Assembly (NCBI GenBank): GCA_017307755.1
Contig: JAFKGQ010000003.1
Span: 496,001 to 560,000, forward strand
DNA length: 64,000 nucleotides
Direction: 5' to 3'
Source: Chitinophagaceae bacterium
GTDB taxonomy: Bacteria; Bacteroidota; Bacteroidia; Chitinophagales; Chitinophagaceae
Position numbers and translations under genes: made by a program. The notes under the pieces were generated by a model that was not told where the DNA came from, ran no database searches, and was given only the letters and a program-made list of their open reading frames with translations. This document shows, piece after piece, positions 43,060-51,557 of this stretch. Within the stretch, counting starts at the first letter, position 1. The number at the start of each line of letters is the position of its first letter.

Positions 43060-44368
43060 GACGGTGATCATATCGCCCGACCCAGTGCCTGCCGGGCGTT
43101 CCATTACGCTCAGGAGCAGGCTGTCGGCTAGCCCTGCCTGGGTATTTATCCTTTATGTGTCCTTCTCTTCCTTTATGGTCTATTCCTGCATGTATGGCTT
43201 TCGCAAACCTTTCACTGCCGCGTCCTATGACGGTATTCACCTGTTCGGGATCTCTTATAAGGTAGTGCTGGTTATCTCGCAGGTCATCGGGTATATGTGC
43301 AGTAAGTTTTATGGCATTCGCTTTATCGCTGCCATGCAACCTTCCCGGAGGGCGGGATATATCATCCGGCTGATCTTTATCTCTTGGGTATCGCTGCTCC
43401 TCTTTGGTCTGGTACCCATGCCTTATAACTTTATTTTTATGTTCATCAATGGCCTCCCCCTCGGTATGGTGTGGGGGCTGGTATTCGGATTCCTCGAAGG
43501 CAGGCGGGTTACCGAACTGATGGGAGCCATACTTGCCACCAGTTTTATCTTCGCGTCCGGCCTGGCCAAGACAGTGGGCAAGGGATTGATGCTCTACGCA
43601 GGCATCAATGAACAATGGATGCCTTTTGTAGCAGGCGCCGTCTTTGTTGTACCATTGTTGCTGGGGACTTTTCTTTTGAACCAGACACCGCCTCCTACCG
43701 CGGCCGATGTTGCACAGCGCACCATACGTTTGCCCATGGACAGACAACAGCGGAAGGATTTTCTGAGGAGGTTCGGCTTTGCGCTCATCCCTGTTATCAT
43801 TTCCTATGTGATGCTTACCATCCTGCGTGACTTTTGTGAGGATTTTGCCAATGAGCTGTGGGCGGAGACTGGTTTTGTACGCAGGGCGGACGTATTTGCC
43901 AGCACCAGCACTATCGTTTCGCTCATTGTGCTGGCAGTCATCGGAGGCTTTTTTTTAATAAAAGATAATTATAAAGCTTTTCAGCTGAATAATGTCATCA
44001 TCATCAGCGGCTTTATCCTGGCGGCAGGGGCTACGGTGTGTTATCATCTGGGACTGTTCTCTCCCGTGGTCTGGATCATTACGGCTTCGGCAGGTCTTTA
44101 TCTGGGGTATGTGCCCTATAACTGTTTTTATTTTGAAAGGATGCTGGCTGCCTATAAAGTACCGGGGAATGTGGGTTTTCTTATTTATCTCGCCGATGCA
44201 TTCGGCTATCTGGGTACTGTAGTCGTTCTGTTGGTGAAGGAATTTGTAAGGATACGCTATACCTGGGTGGATTTTTTTACCGGGATGTTCTATGTTGCCG
44301 CTGCCGGTGGCATTGTGCTGGTGGTATGGGGGGCGATCCTCTTTGGAAGAATATACAAAAAGAAATAG
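43052..44368 (+). CDS. DUF5690-family MFS-like permease, candidate phosphonate transporter
   Basis: A 438-residue membrane protein with about twelve hydrophobic segments. The MYGFRKPFTAASY segment in the first loop resembles the start of organophosphate:phosphate antiporters (GlpT/UhpT type), where an arginine binds the phosphate group. The start overlaps the PhnX-like gene by 8 bases and the stop is 1 base from the FAD gene. It belongs to DUF5690, whose function I do not know to have been established. Inner membrane uptake of an aminophosphonate is the natural inference, because the operon has a surface gate (SusCD) and cytoplasmic enzymes but no other inner membrane carrier. Confidence 0.78.
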   Translation: MPETVIISPDPVPAGRSITLRSRLSASPAWVFILYVSFSSFMVYSCMYGFRKPFTAASYDGIHLFGISYKVVLVISQVIGYMCSKFYGIRFIAAMQPSRRAGYIIRLIFISWVSLLLFGLVPMPYNFIFMFINGLPLGMVWGLVFGFLEGRRVTELMGAILATSFIFASGLAKTVGKGLMLYAGINEQWMPFVAGAVFVVPLLLGTFLLNQTPPPTAADVAQRTIRLPMDRQQRKDFLRRFGFALIPVIISYVMLTILRDFCEDFANELWAETGFVRRADVFASTSTIVSLIVLAVIGGFFLIKDNYKAFQLNNVIIISGFILAAGATVCYHLGLFSPVVWIITASAGLYLGYVPYNCFYFERMLAAYKVPGNVGFLIYLADAFGYLGTVVVLLVKEFVRIRYTWVDFFTGMFYVAAAGGIVLVVWGAILFGRIYKKK

Positions 44369-44369
44369 T

Positions 44370-45503
44370 ATGCAGTCATCTCGATCGGCTATTGTCATTG
44401 GGGCGGGTATTGTCGGGCTGGCAACCGCCAGGGCGCTCGCATTAAGAGGTTTTTCAGTAAAGGTTTTCGAACGGAGCGATAGGGCGGTGGGTGCTTCCAT
44501 CCGCAACTTTGGGATGATCTGGCCCATTGGCCAGCCGGGAGGTAAAATGTATGACAGGGCTATCCGCAGCCGGGAGATATGGTCAGCGCTTTCTCAAAAG
44601 GCGGATTTCTGGTCCGAGCCGGCCGGCAGTCTTCATGTGGCTTATCACCCTGATGAATGGCTGGTCCTTCAGGAATTGGCCGAAATATTTCGTAAAGAGG
44701 GCAGACCAGTGCAGTTGCTGGACAAAGCATCCGTCACCGCCGCTTCTCCCGCCGTTGTCCCCAATGGTCTGCTTGGAGGACTTTACAGCAGGGATGAATT
44801 GATCGTAGACCCCCGCGAAGCTATTGCCGCCTTGCCCGGCTGGTTGTCCTGCCAGCTTAAGGTGGAGTTCTGCTGGGGGAAATGCGTATCCTACATCTCA
44901 GACCAGACAGTGTACATCGGCAACGAAGAAGAACACCAGGCAGACCTTATCTTTATCTGCAACGGGGCAGACTTCGAAACCCTGTATCCTGAGATCTATT
45001 CAAAAAAGCCGGTGACAAAATGCAAATTGCAGATGATGCGTCTGGCTTCACAGCCAACGGACTGGCGGATAGGACCGGCGCTTTGTGGGGGGCTTTCTCT
45101 TACTCATTATAATAGTTTCAAAGCTGCCGCGTCGCTGCCGCTGCTCAAACAGCGTTATGCGGAGGAAATGGCGGCTTACCTGGAATGGGGCATCCACGTC
45201 ATGATGTCTCAGAATGGCAGGGGGGAGCTTACCGTCGGAGACTCTCATGAGTATGGACTCACACACGATCCCTTTGATAAAGAGTTTATCAACCGGATGA
45301 TCCTGGATTATCTGCGTACGTTCGTCCAGGTAAAAGACTGGTCGGTCATCCAGACCTGGAATGGTATATACACAAAATTGACAGATGGGGAACCCGACCT
45401 TTTCTTTTCTCCGGAGCCTTACGTCTATGTGATCAATGGAGTAGGAGGGGCCGGCATGACCCTCTCTTTTGGTCTTGCGGAGGAATTAGTGGAAGGTTTG
45501 TAG
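44370..45503 (+). CDS. FAD-dependent aminophosphonate oxidoreductase (TIGR03364 type)
   Basis: I chose the ATG at 44370 (377 residues, MQSSRSAIVIGAGIVGLA); the longer frame runs into the DUF5690 gene. The dinucleotide-binding GAGIVG is residues 11-16, with the DAO-type VGASIRNFGMIWPIGQPGG and a C-terminal YVINGVGGAGMTLSFGLAEE. TIGR03364 enzymes are linked to TIGR03351 phosphonatase-like proteins and are predicted to deaminate an aminophosphonate. As I recall, a characterised relative oxidises N-methyl-2-aminoethylphosphonate to phosphonoacetaldehyde and methylamine. Its product would feed the PhnX-like hydrolase. It is soluble and cytoplasmic. Confidence 0.85.
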   Translation: MQSSRSAIVIGAGIVGLATARALALRGFSVKVFERSDRAVGASIRNFGMIWPIGQPGGKMYDRAIRSREIWSALSQKADFWSEPAGSLHVAYHPDEWLVLQELAEIFRKEGRPVQLLDKASVTAASPAVVPNGLLGGLYSRDELIVDPREAIAALPGWLSCQLKVEFCWGKCVSYISDQTVYIGNEEEHQADLIFICNGADFETLYPEIYSKKPVTKCKLQMMRLASQPTDWRIGPALCGGLSLTHYNSFKAAASLPLLKQRYAEEMAAYLEWGIHVMMSQNGRGELTVGDSHEYGLTHDPFDKEFINRMILDYLRTFVQVKDWSVIQTWNGIYTKLTDGEPDLFFSPEPYVYVINGVGGAGMTLSFGLAEELVEGL

Positions 45504-45515
45504 TAGTTTTATGGG

Positions 45516-46145
45516 ATGAATAAGCTGAGGTCAATCATTGTGGCCAACCGCAATTTTCTTCTCTGTTATGGGTTCTTTTTCCTGGTGGGACTGATATTCC
45601 TGCTCGCGCAGGGTAAAACGGCCAGCTTCCTGCTGCTGAACCCTTATCACCCAACCCCGCTGGATTATTTTTTTATCGCCTTTACCTATCTGGGGGATGG
45701 GATCTTTGCTGCGGCGGTGATCATCCTGCTGATGGTATTGCGTCGATGGCCCCAGGCCTGGCAGTTGCTCATCGCTTTTCTTCTCTCGGCCCTGGTGGCC
45801 CAGATATTAAAGAATGTATTCTCTATGCCAAGACCCCGGGAAGTCTTTAACCATGGGGAATATGCCTATTTTATCGAAGGTATAACGCATCATGGCTTCA
45901 GTAGTTTCCCTTCCGGCCACTCCACTTCCGTATTTACCCTTGCCACCATGCTGGCTATTTTTGAGCGAAATAAGAAAATAAATGTCCTTTACTTGCTGAT
46001 CGCTGTCGCCGTAGGGTATTCCAGGATCTACCTGGGGCAGCATTTCCTGACGGATGTGCTGATGGGTTCTTTTTTGGGGGTGACGATAGCGATCCTCGTA
46101 CATTGGATATTAGCCGACAGGTTCCGGTCACGGGCAGCCGCATAG
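45516..46145 (+). CDS. PAP2-family membrane phosphatase
   Basis: A 209-residue inner membrane protein with all three PAP2 motifs intact: KNVFSMPRPR, FPSGHSTS and SRIYLGQHFLTD. It starts 12 bases after the FAD gene and may belong to the phosphonate operon, or to the following glycosyltransferases. Compared with the PAP2 protein at 6326-6952 it keeps the motif-3 arginine. A lipid phosphate or polyprenyl diphosphate substrate is likely, by family. Confidence 0.85.
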   Translation: MNKLRSIIVANRNFLLCYGFFFLVGLIFLLAQGKTASFLLLNPYHPTPLDYFFIAFTYLGDGIFAAAVIILLMVLRRWPQAWQLLIAFLLSALVAQILKNVFSMPRPREVFNHGEYAYFIEGITHHGFSSFPSGHSTSVFTLATMLAIFERNKKINVLYLLIAVAVGYSRIYLGQHFLTDVLMGSFLGVTIAILVHWILADRFRSRAAA

Positions 46146-46185
46146 GGATTTCCACTTAAAATTTTCTGTATTGATATGATATGCG

Positions 46186-46193
46186 TAGGTTTG
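46186..46193 (+). promoter_or_regulatory. Candidate -7 promoter element
   Basis: TAGGTTTG matches the Bacteroidota TAnnTTTG -7 element exactly, 38 bases before the ATG of the GT2 gene. A T-rich TTTTCTG stretch about 20 bases upstream may serve as the -33 region. It suggests that GT2 and the downstream GT39 are transcribed apart from the phosphonate operon. Confidence 0.45.
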
Positions 46194-46231
46194 GGGTCTA
46201 TTTTTAACTCAATTCAACTCGCTGACGTCTT

Positions 46232-46981
46232 ATGATCGAAGGTAAAAGACTTGTTATTGTATTGCCGGCCTATAACGCCGAACTTACCCTTCGTAAGACC
46301 TATGCTGAAATTCCCTTTGACATCGTGGATGAAGTGGTGCTGGTGGATGACAACAGCAGTGACAGGACCGTGGCCGTGGCTCATGAGCTGGGCATTTCCC
46401 ATATCATCAAGCATGATAAGAACCGCGGCTATGGCGGCAATCAGAAAAGCTGTTATAATAAGGCTCTGGAGCTGGGCGCGGACATCGTCATCATGCTGCA
46501 CCCGGATTACCAGTATACGCCCAAGCTCATTCCTTCCATGGCCTGGCTCATCGCCAATAACGTTTATCAGGTGGTGCTGGGCTCCAGGACCCTGGGCAAA
46601 GGCGCCCTGCATGGAGGTATGCCCCTGTATAAATATATATTCAACAGAATGCTGACCTTCTTCGAGAATGTGATGCTTCGTCAGAAACTGGCCGAGTACC
46701 ACACGGGATACAGGGCTTTTTCCAAAGAGATACTCCAGCGGATCAACTACGGCATCAACTCCGAGGATTTTGTTTTTGACAACCAAATGCTTTCCCAGAT
46801 CATTTACCTGGGTTATGAGATCGCGGAGATCACCTGTCCCACCCGTTATTTCGAAGAGGCTTCCAGCATCAATTTCCGGCGCAGCGTAGTATATGGACTT
46901 GGCGTTCTCCAGGTGTCTGTTGTCCATCGCCTCTGCAAATGGGGGCTTATGAAAAGAGAGATGTATAAACCACTTAATTAG
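46232..46981 (+). CDS. GT2 family polyprenyl-phosphate glycosyltransferase
   Basis: The 249-residue protein begins RLVIVLPAYNAELTLRKTY and has DEVVLVDDNSSDRT, the GT-A nucleotide-sugar aspartates, and LHPDYQYTPK. It resembles dolichol/undecaprenyl-phosphate mannosyl- and glucosyltransferases. The typical membrane segments of the long versions are missing, so it is the short soluble type. Its product, a polyprenyl-phosphate sugar, is the donor used by GT39 enzymes such as the next gene, 25 bases downstream. Confidence 0.86.
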   Translation: MIEGKRLVIVLPAYNAELTLRKTYAEIPFDIVDEVVLVDDNSSDRTVAVAHELGISHIIKHDKNRGYGGNQKSCYNKALELGADIVIMLHPDYQYTPKLIPSMAWLIANNVYQVVLGSRTLGKGALHGGMPLYKYIFNRMLTFFENVMLRQKLAEYHTGYRAFSKEILQRINYGINSEDFVFDNQMLSQIIYLGYEIAEITCPTRYFEEASSINFRRSVVYGLGVLQVSVVHRLCKWGLMKREMYKPLN

Positions 46982-47006
46982 TTACTTTTACGGCCAAAAG
47001 CTGGTA

Positions 47007-48668
47007 ATGCGTCGGAACAAAACCTCCACTATCGTACTCATCGCTCTTCTCGGTGCTCTTTTTTTTATTCCATTCCTGGGCCGTGTGCACTTATTTGACT
47101 GGGATGAGATCAATTTTGCCGAATGTTCGCGGGAGATGATCAAGCTGGATGATTACACCCGCGTATATGTGGACTACAAGCCATTCTGGGAAAAACCTCC
47201 CATGTTCTTCTGGATGCAGAGTACGGCTATGAAGTTATTTGGCGTCAACGAGTTTTCCGCCCGTTTTCCCAATGCTCTCTGTGGCATCGTTACCCTCATC
47301 GTCGTCTTTAGCATCGGCAGACGTATCTATGACACCCGTTTTGGCATATTATGGGCATTAGCCTATGGAGGTTCGCTTTTCCCCAACATGTATTTCAAAT
47401 CGGGCATTATCGATCCCTGGTTCAACCTGTTTACCTTTCTCTCGCTGTATTATTTTATATTATATCACTGGAAGCGGAATGGCTTTGACAAGGAAGGGCT
47501 GACCAGACCATTGTATTTTTACGTATGCTGGTCCGGCGTTTTTATGGGTCTGGCTGTGCTCACCAAGGGACAGGTGGCCCTGATGGTATTCCTGCTGGTG
47601 CTGGGCGTGTACCTCATCTACAACAAGTTCAAGTTCTATTTCAACTGGGGGCATGCCCTTCTTTTTCTGGCGGTATCGGTTGCCGTATTATCTACCTGGT
47701 ACGCCTATGAGACGATCAAAAGGGGGCCCTGGTTTATCAACGAGTTCCTGAAATACCAATATCGTCTCTTTACAACCCACGACGCCGACCAGGCCGGGTT
47801 CTTTGGCTATCATTATATCGTACTGCTGATAGGATGCTTTCCTGCCTCCATCCTGGCGATCCCCGCTTTTTTCAGGAACCATTACAACGGTCGTTGGGAC
47901 AAGGACTTTAAGAAATGGATGATCTTTCTGTTCTGGGTAGTAACCATCCTGTTCACCATCGTCCAGTCCCGGATCATACACTATTCCTCGCTGGCATGGT
48001 TTCCCGTTACTTTCCTGGCAGCCTATTCCATTTATAAATGGCAGCGGAATGAGGCGGTCTACAAAAAATATGTCGGGGTTCTCACCGCCATCCTGGGAGG
48101 ACTTATTTCCGTACTGATCCTGGGGGTGGCAGTCATTGGACTTAAGGTTCGGTATCTGGCGCCCTACGTGGACGATGTATTCGCAAGGGCAAATATGGAG
48201 GCGGATGTGCATTGGGGTGGCTGGGAAGGTATCGTTGGCGTCATACTGGTCGTCGCATTGATCGTTGGGATACGAAAATTAAAGCAAGGCGAGTTTGACA
48301 AGGCTGCCTGGACGTTATTCGGCGGTATGGCCATCGTCGTGTTCCTGGCTTCTGCTATTATCGTTCCCAAGGTGGAACGTTATTCCCAGGGAGCTAATAT
48401 CGATTTCTTTATCGCCCGTCAGGGTGAAGATTGCTACGTACATTGCCTGGGTTTTAAAAGCTATGGAGAGCTATTCTATACTATGAAGGAAAAACCCGCC
48501 AACCAGAATTCTTATGACGAGCAATGGCTGGTGTCGGGGGATATAGACAAGCCGGTGTATTTTGTTACGAAGGTGGATAGAGAGCAGAACTATAAGCTCC
48601 CTCAACTAAAGGAATTGTACCGTAAGAATGGATTTGTCTTTTTGAAAAGAGAAATACCCCGCCGATAG
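47007..48668 (+). CDS. GT39 / ArnT-like membrane glycosyltransferase
   Basis: The 553-residue polytopic protein has the acidic first-loop motif LFDWDEINFAECSREM and the DYKPFWEKPPMFFW segment of GT39/ArnT-type proteins. It uses a polyprenyl-phosphate sugar, presumably the product of the adjacent GT2 (46232), and transfers it at the periplasmic face. It is a second GT39 of the window (see 6952). The acceptor is unknown. It converges with the 2OG oxygenase gene, 3 bases apart. Confidence 0.84.
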   Translation: MRRNKTSTIVLIALLGALFFIPFLGRVHLFDWDEINFAECSREMIKLDDYTRVYVDYKPFWEKPPMFFWMQSTAMKLFGVNEFSARFPNALCGIVTLIVVFSIGRRIYDTRFGILWALAYGGSLFPNMYFKSGIIDPWFNLFTFLSLYYFILYHWKRNGFDKEGLTRPLYFYVCWSGVFMGLAVLTKGQVALMVFLLVLGVYLIYNKFKFYFNWGHALLFLAVSVAVLSTWYAYETIKRGPWFINEFLKYQYRLFTTHDADQAGFFGYHYIVLLIGCFPASILAIPAFFRNHYNGRWDKDFKKWMIFLFWVVTILFTIVQSRIIHYSSLAWFPVTFLAAYSIYKWQRNEAVYKKYVGVLTAILGGLISVLILGVAVIGLKVRYLAPYVDDVFARANMEADVHWGGWEGIVGVILVVALIVGIRKLKQGEFDKAAWTLFGGMAIVVFLASAIIVPKVERYSQGANIDFFIARQGEDCYVHCLGFKSYGELFYTMKEKPANQNSYDEQWLVSGDIDKPVYFVTKVDREQNYKLPQLKELYRKNGFVFLKREIPRR

Positions 48669-48671
48669 ACC

Positions 48672-49514
48672 CTACTTCTTCTTTGAGAAGAATTTCAGCA
48701 TATTGCTGACCACCTTATCATTGGAGCCCAGCTTTCCTTTAATAGCCGTATACAAAGACACCAGGGCGTTGTCCAGCCGGACCAGGATCTTTTTGCTTCC
48801 CTCACCCGGTCTTGCCTGGTAATAGGTGGCCCTCCGGAAAGGGTTCGCTTCCTCGGTGTAGTAATACAAGGCGATGGACCTTCTAAAGACACCTTCGGGG
48901 CAGGTCATCGGCTCGGGATGGCCATGATAGGAATCCGCGTCTGTATTGAAGATGACACAGCGATTGAATACAGGAAGGACCTTTTCTTCACAGGCCTTCA
49001 TTTCCTTATCCCACAGCTCCAGCTTGCCGCCCCATGCCTCTTCCCATTCTTTATTCAGGTATACCAGTACGTTGACCCGGCGTTGCCAGTTGCGATGATG
49101 GGGGTGTACGGTGAAATCCGCATGTATATTGAGAAACCCTCCCCGGGTGGATTGATGAATACCGCCGCCTTCCAGGCCATCGTCCTTTTGAAGATCTTTA
49201 ATACCCGTCAGCTGGCTGAGAAATTGCAGAAATTCGGGAGAGTTCAATTCATTGATCGTGCTTTTGATCGTTGCCGGCAGAAGGTCCAGCTTATTAAGCC
49301 CCCGTTTATTTTCATTATAGTGCTTGTAGTTGATCCAGCCGTCCGTCTCATTGAGCTTATTGAACTCAGCAATACAATCGTTCAATACCTCGGGATTCAG
49401 GAAGTTTTCTAATACGATATGCGGATATGGGTTTGCCTGCTGATAGGTCTTACTCAATTCGTCGAGCTGGCTTGTCCATTTGCTATAATCAAAGATTTGG
49501 GTGGTAGTTGTCAC
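48672..49514 (-). CDS. 2OG-Fe(II) oxygenase, prolyl-4-hydroxylase-like
   Basis: The 280-residue double-stranded beta-helix protein shows the iron-binding HxD in LNIHADF and the distal histidine in DSYHGHPEPM, followed by RRSIALYYY with the 2-oxoglutarate-binding arginine. The N-terminal PYPHIVLENFLNPEV segment resembles the Tpa1/P4H-like group. It may hydroxylate a protein or a cell-surface component. It is not a PhnY-type phosphonate hydroxylase by its features, and it lies on the opposite strand, outside the operon. Confidence 0.82.
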   Translation of the reverse strand: MTTTTQIFDYSKWTSQLDELSKTYQQANPYPHIVLENFLNPEVLNDCIAEFNKLNETDGWINYKHYNENKRGLNKLDLLPATIKSTINELNSPEFLQFLSQLTGIKDLQKDDGLEGGGIHQSTRGGFLNIHADFTVHPHHRNWQRRVNVLVYLNKEWEEAWGGKLELWDKEMKACEEKVLPVFNRCVIFNTDADSYHGHPEPMTCPEGVFRRSIALYYYTEEANPFRRATYYQARPGEGSKKILVRLDNALVSLYTAIKGKLGSNDKVVSNMLKFFSKKK

Positions 49515-49584
49515 TGCCTATTAGATTTTCAGCCGCAAAGTTACCAAAATCCTGCAATTATGACACAGTTTAACGTTATGATGG

Positions 49585-50634
49585 CTAATCCCGCCTGGAT
49601 TCGAGGGTAAAACCGATGGTGGTGCCTACATCGGGGGTGCTCCGGACATGGATGGACTGACTGTGCGCCTCTATAATATGTTTGCAGATGGCCAGTCCCA
49701 ATCCGGTACCCCCCTTGTCCCTGCTGCGGGCGGCATCCGTACGGTAAAAACGCTCGAAGATCCTCGCCAGATGCTCTTCTTCGATGCCGATGCCATCATC
49801 GCTGACCTCGATAAGGACATTCTTTTCGTCTATTTTATAGATGCTTGCTACGATAGTACCCCCTGATTTGCCGTACTTGGTGGCGTTCTCCACCAGATTG
49901 ATCAGCACCATGCGGATCTTTTCCTTATCCGCAAAAACCGTGATCGGCGATTCGCACCCCTTTTTTATAGAGGTCCGGATATTCTTTCGATTGGTCTTGA
50001 TGGAAAGGGACTCGAATATTTCCCTGACCAGGTCCTGTATGATGAAGTTCTGTTTGTACAATAATTGTTCCCCTCTCTCCAGGGTAGAGATCTCATCCAG
50101 GTCGTTCATGAGGTTCACCAGTCTATCCACGTTCTTGGCGGCGTTCTCAAGGAATTTTTTCCGTATGCCGGGATCGTCCATCGCCCCGTTGAGCAAGGTG
50201 TCCACATATCCCTGTATGGCGAATATAGGCGTCTTGAATTCGTGGGCAAGGTTTTGAAGGAACTCCTTTCGGTACGCTTCATTCTTTTTTAACAACTCGA
50301 TCTCTTCGTTGCGCTTTTCTCCCCATTTCTCTACGTCTTCCCGTACTTCGTCGATGCTTTTCTGTGGAAGGATATATTTGAAATAGACCTCTTCTTTTTT
50401 TGTCGCCTTTGTCTGGTGGATCAGCTTATAGATCAACTTTATCTTTCTGTAGATGAATTTTTCCAGGGTGAACTGGATCAGGCCGTAGCTGCCGGAAAAG
50501 ATGATAAAAAGAGAGATAGCCCCCACAAAGCTGTTCCCCGTCAGAAAATAAATGCCGGCAGAAATGGGTAAGGCCAACAGTCCGGCTGTGAGCGCGGAAA
50601 GTTGTTTGGGCGATAAATTCTTAGTGGAAGGCAT
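49585..50634 (-). CDS. PhoR-like sensor histidine kinase
   Basis: The 349-residue membrane kinase has two hydrophobic helices near the N terminus (about residues 12-60) and no large periplasmic domain. The HisKA box is LAHEFKTPIFAIQGY with H131. The ATP-binding boxes are LVENATKYGK, VSDDGIGIEEEHLARIFERFYR and KGGTGLGLAICKHI. It follows the response regulator gene by 23 bases in the same transcript. The compact N terminus resembles PhoR proteins that sense through the Pst/PhoU complex. Assignment to PhoR rests on the partner, the Pst genes and the Pho boxes, so it is an inference. Confidence 0.8.
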   Translation of the reverse strand: MPSTKNLSPKQLSALTAGLLALPISAGIYFLTGNSFVGAISLFIIFSGSYGLIQFTLEKFIYRKIKLIYKLIHQTKATKKEEVYFKYILPQKSIDEVREDVEKWGEKRNEEIELLKKNEAYRKEFLQNLAHEFKTPIFAIQGYVDTLLNGAMDDPGIRKKFLENAAKNVDRLVNLMNDLDEISTLERGEQLLYKQNFIIQDLVREIFESLSIKTNRKNIRTSIKKGCESPITVFADKEKIRMVLINLVENATKYGKSGGTIVASIYKIDEKNVLIEVSDDGIGIEEEHLARIFERFYRTDAARSRDKGGTGLGLAICKHIIEAHSQSIHVRSTPDVGTTIGFTLESRRD

Positions 50635-50657
50635 CCTGTAAAATTACGGATCTCCAA

Positions 50658-51338
50658 TCAGAGATTGAACTTGTAGCCCACCCCTTTTACCGTAGTGATG
50701 CAATCCAGGCCTAATTTCTGGCGGATCTTACGGATGTGTACATCGATGGTGCGGTCGCCTACGATCACCTCGTTACCCCATACCTGGTTAAGGATCTCGT
50801 TGCGTAAAAAGACCCTGCCCGGTCTGGAAGCCAGCAGGTAGAGGAGTTCGAATTCCTTTTTGGCCAGGGTGACATCCTTACCGTCCACCGTCACCTCGAA
50901 TTTGGCGGGATCGATGCTCAGGTTCTCTATTTTCAGGACCTTTTCTTCCGGCTCTTTGTTGATCCGGCGGAACAGCGCATTTACACGGCTGATGAGGATC
51001 TTAGGGCTGATAGGCTTGGTAACATAGTCGTCGGCTCCCGTCTCCAGACCCCGGACATGGGACCCTTCATCGCTGAGGGCTGTGAGGAACAGGATCAGCG
51101 TTTCCTTAAATGCTGGCTGCGACCGCAGGATCTCGCAGACCTCTACCCCGTTTTTTTTCGGCATCATGATGTCCAGAATGATGAGATCGGGCCGTGTCAT
51201 CTTGGCTTTTCCTACTGCTTCGTCACCGTCTTTGGCTGTAACAACATCATATCCTTCCTTGCTCAGATTGTATTGTATAATCTCCAAAATATCGGGCTCA
51301 TCGTCGGCTATCAGGATCTTCTTGCCTTTGGATTCCAT
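50658..51338 (-). CDS. PhoB-like OmpR-family response regulator
   Basis: The 226-residue protein has a receiver domain (DDE at residues 12-14, phosphoacceptor D56 in LDIMMP, K108) and a C-terminal OmpR/PhoB winged helix (LLYLLASRPGRVFLRNEIL, VGDRTIDVHIRKIRQKLG). Such regulators bind head-to-tail to direct repeats with an 11-bp period, which is exactly the layout of the four boxes described here. It is upstream of the kinase gene in the same transcript. A TAGGTTTG -7 element lies on the minus strand at 51357-51364, but there is no good Pho box in front of it. Confidence 0.85.
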   Translation of the reverse strand: MESKGKKILIADDEPDILEIIQYNLSKEGYDVVTAKDGDEAVGKAKMTRPDLIILDIMMPKKNGVEVCEILRSQPAFKETLILFLTALSDEGSHVRGLETGADDYVTKPISPKILISRVNALFRRINKEPEEKVLKIENLSIDPAKFEVTVDGKDVTLAKKEFELLYLLASRPGRVFLRNEILNQVWGNEVIVGDRTIDVHIRKIRQKLGLDCITTVKGVGYKFNL

Positions 51339-51356
51339 TTAAACCAAAAATTTACG

Positions 51357-51364
51357 CAAACCTA
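51357..51364 (-). promoter_or_regulatory. Candidate -7 promoter element for the two-component operon
   Basis: On the minus strand TAGGTTTG (forward 51357-51364) matches TAnnTTTG exactly, 18 bases before the response-regulator ATG. TTAACA and TGAACT occur further upstream with 11-bp spacing, but they are out of register with this element, so I do not call a Pho box. Confidence 0.45.
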
Positions 51365-51518
51365 GTGGAAATAAAGCTATGGCAGATTTCCGGGTTATCA
51401 GTTCACAATTTGTTAATACATAAATAACATCAGCCGATGCCCAATTGCCCCATCTGTCCTGCGGGGGTAGTCTTTTTGGGGTATTTTTGGCCTTTTAACT
51501 TCCTTTCCCCTTTGGTCG

Positions 51519-51526
51519 TAAATTTG
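51519..51526 (+). promoter_or_regulatory. Candidate -7 promoter element
   Basis: TAAATTTG matches the TAnnTTTG element exactly and lies 31 bases before the ATG of the large secreted protein gene at 51558. No TTTG sits at the usual -33 spacing. Confidence 0.4.
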
Positions 51527-51557
51527 CATACATTACATTCGGAGAGCAGATCAAACT

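Noticed and set aside
48672..49514. The missing PhnY for the phosphonate operon
   Set aside because: It is a 2OG-Fe(II) oxygenase, but its motifs resemble the prolyl-hydroxylase/Tpa1 group, it lies on the opposite strand and it is outside the operon.
51374..51416. Pho box in front of the PhoB-like regulator (autoregulation)
   Set aside because: TTAACA and TGAACT are 11 bp apart, but the series breaks after two repeats and is out of register with the -7 element.
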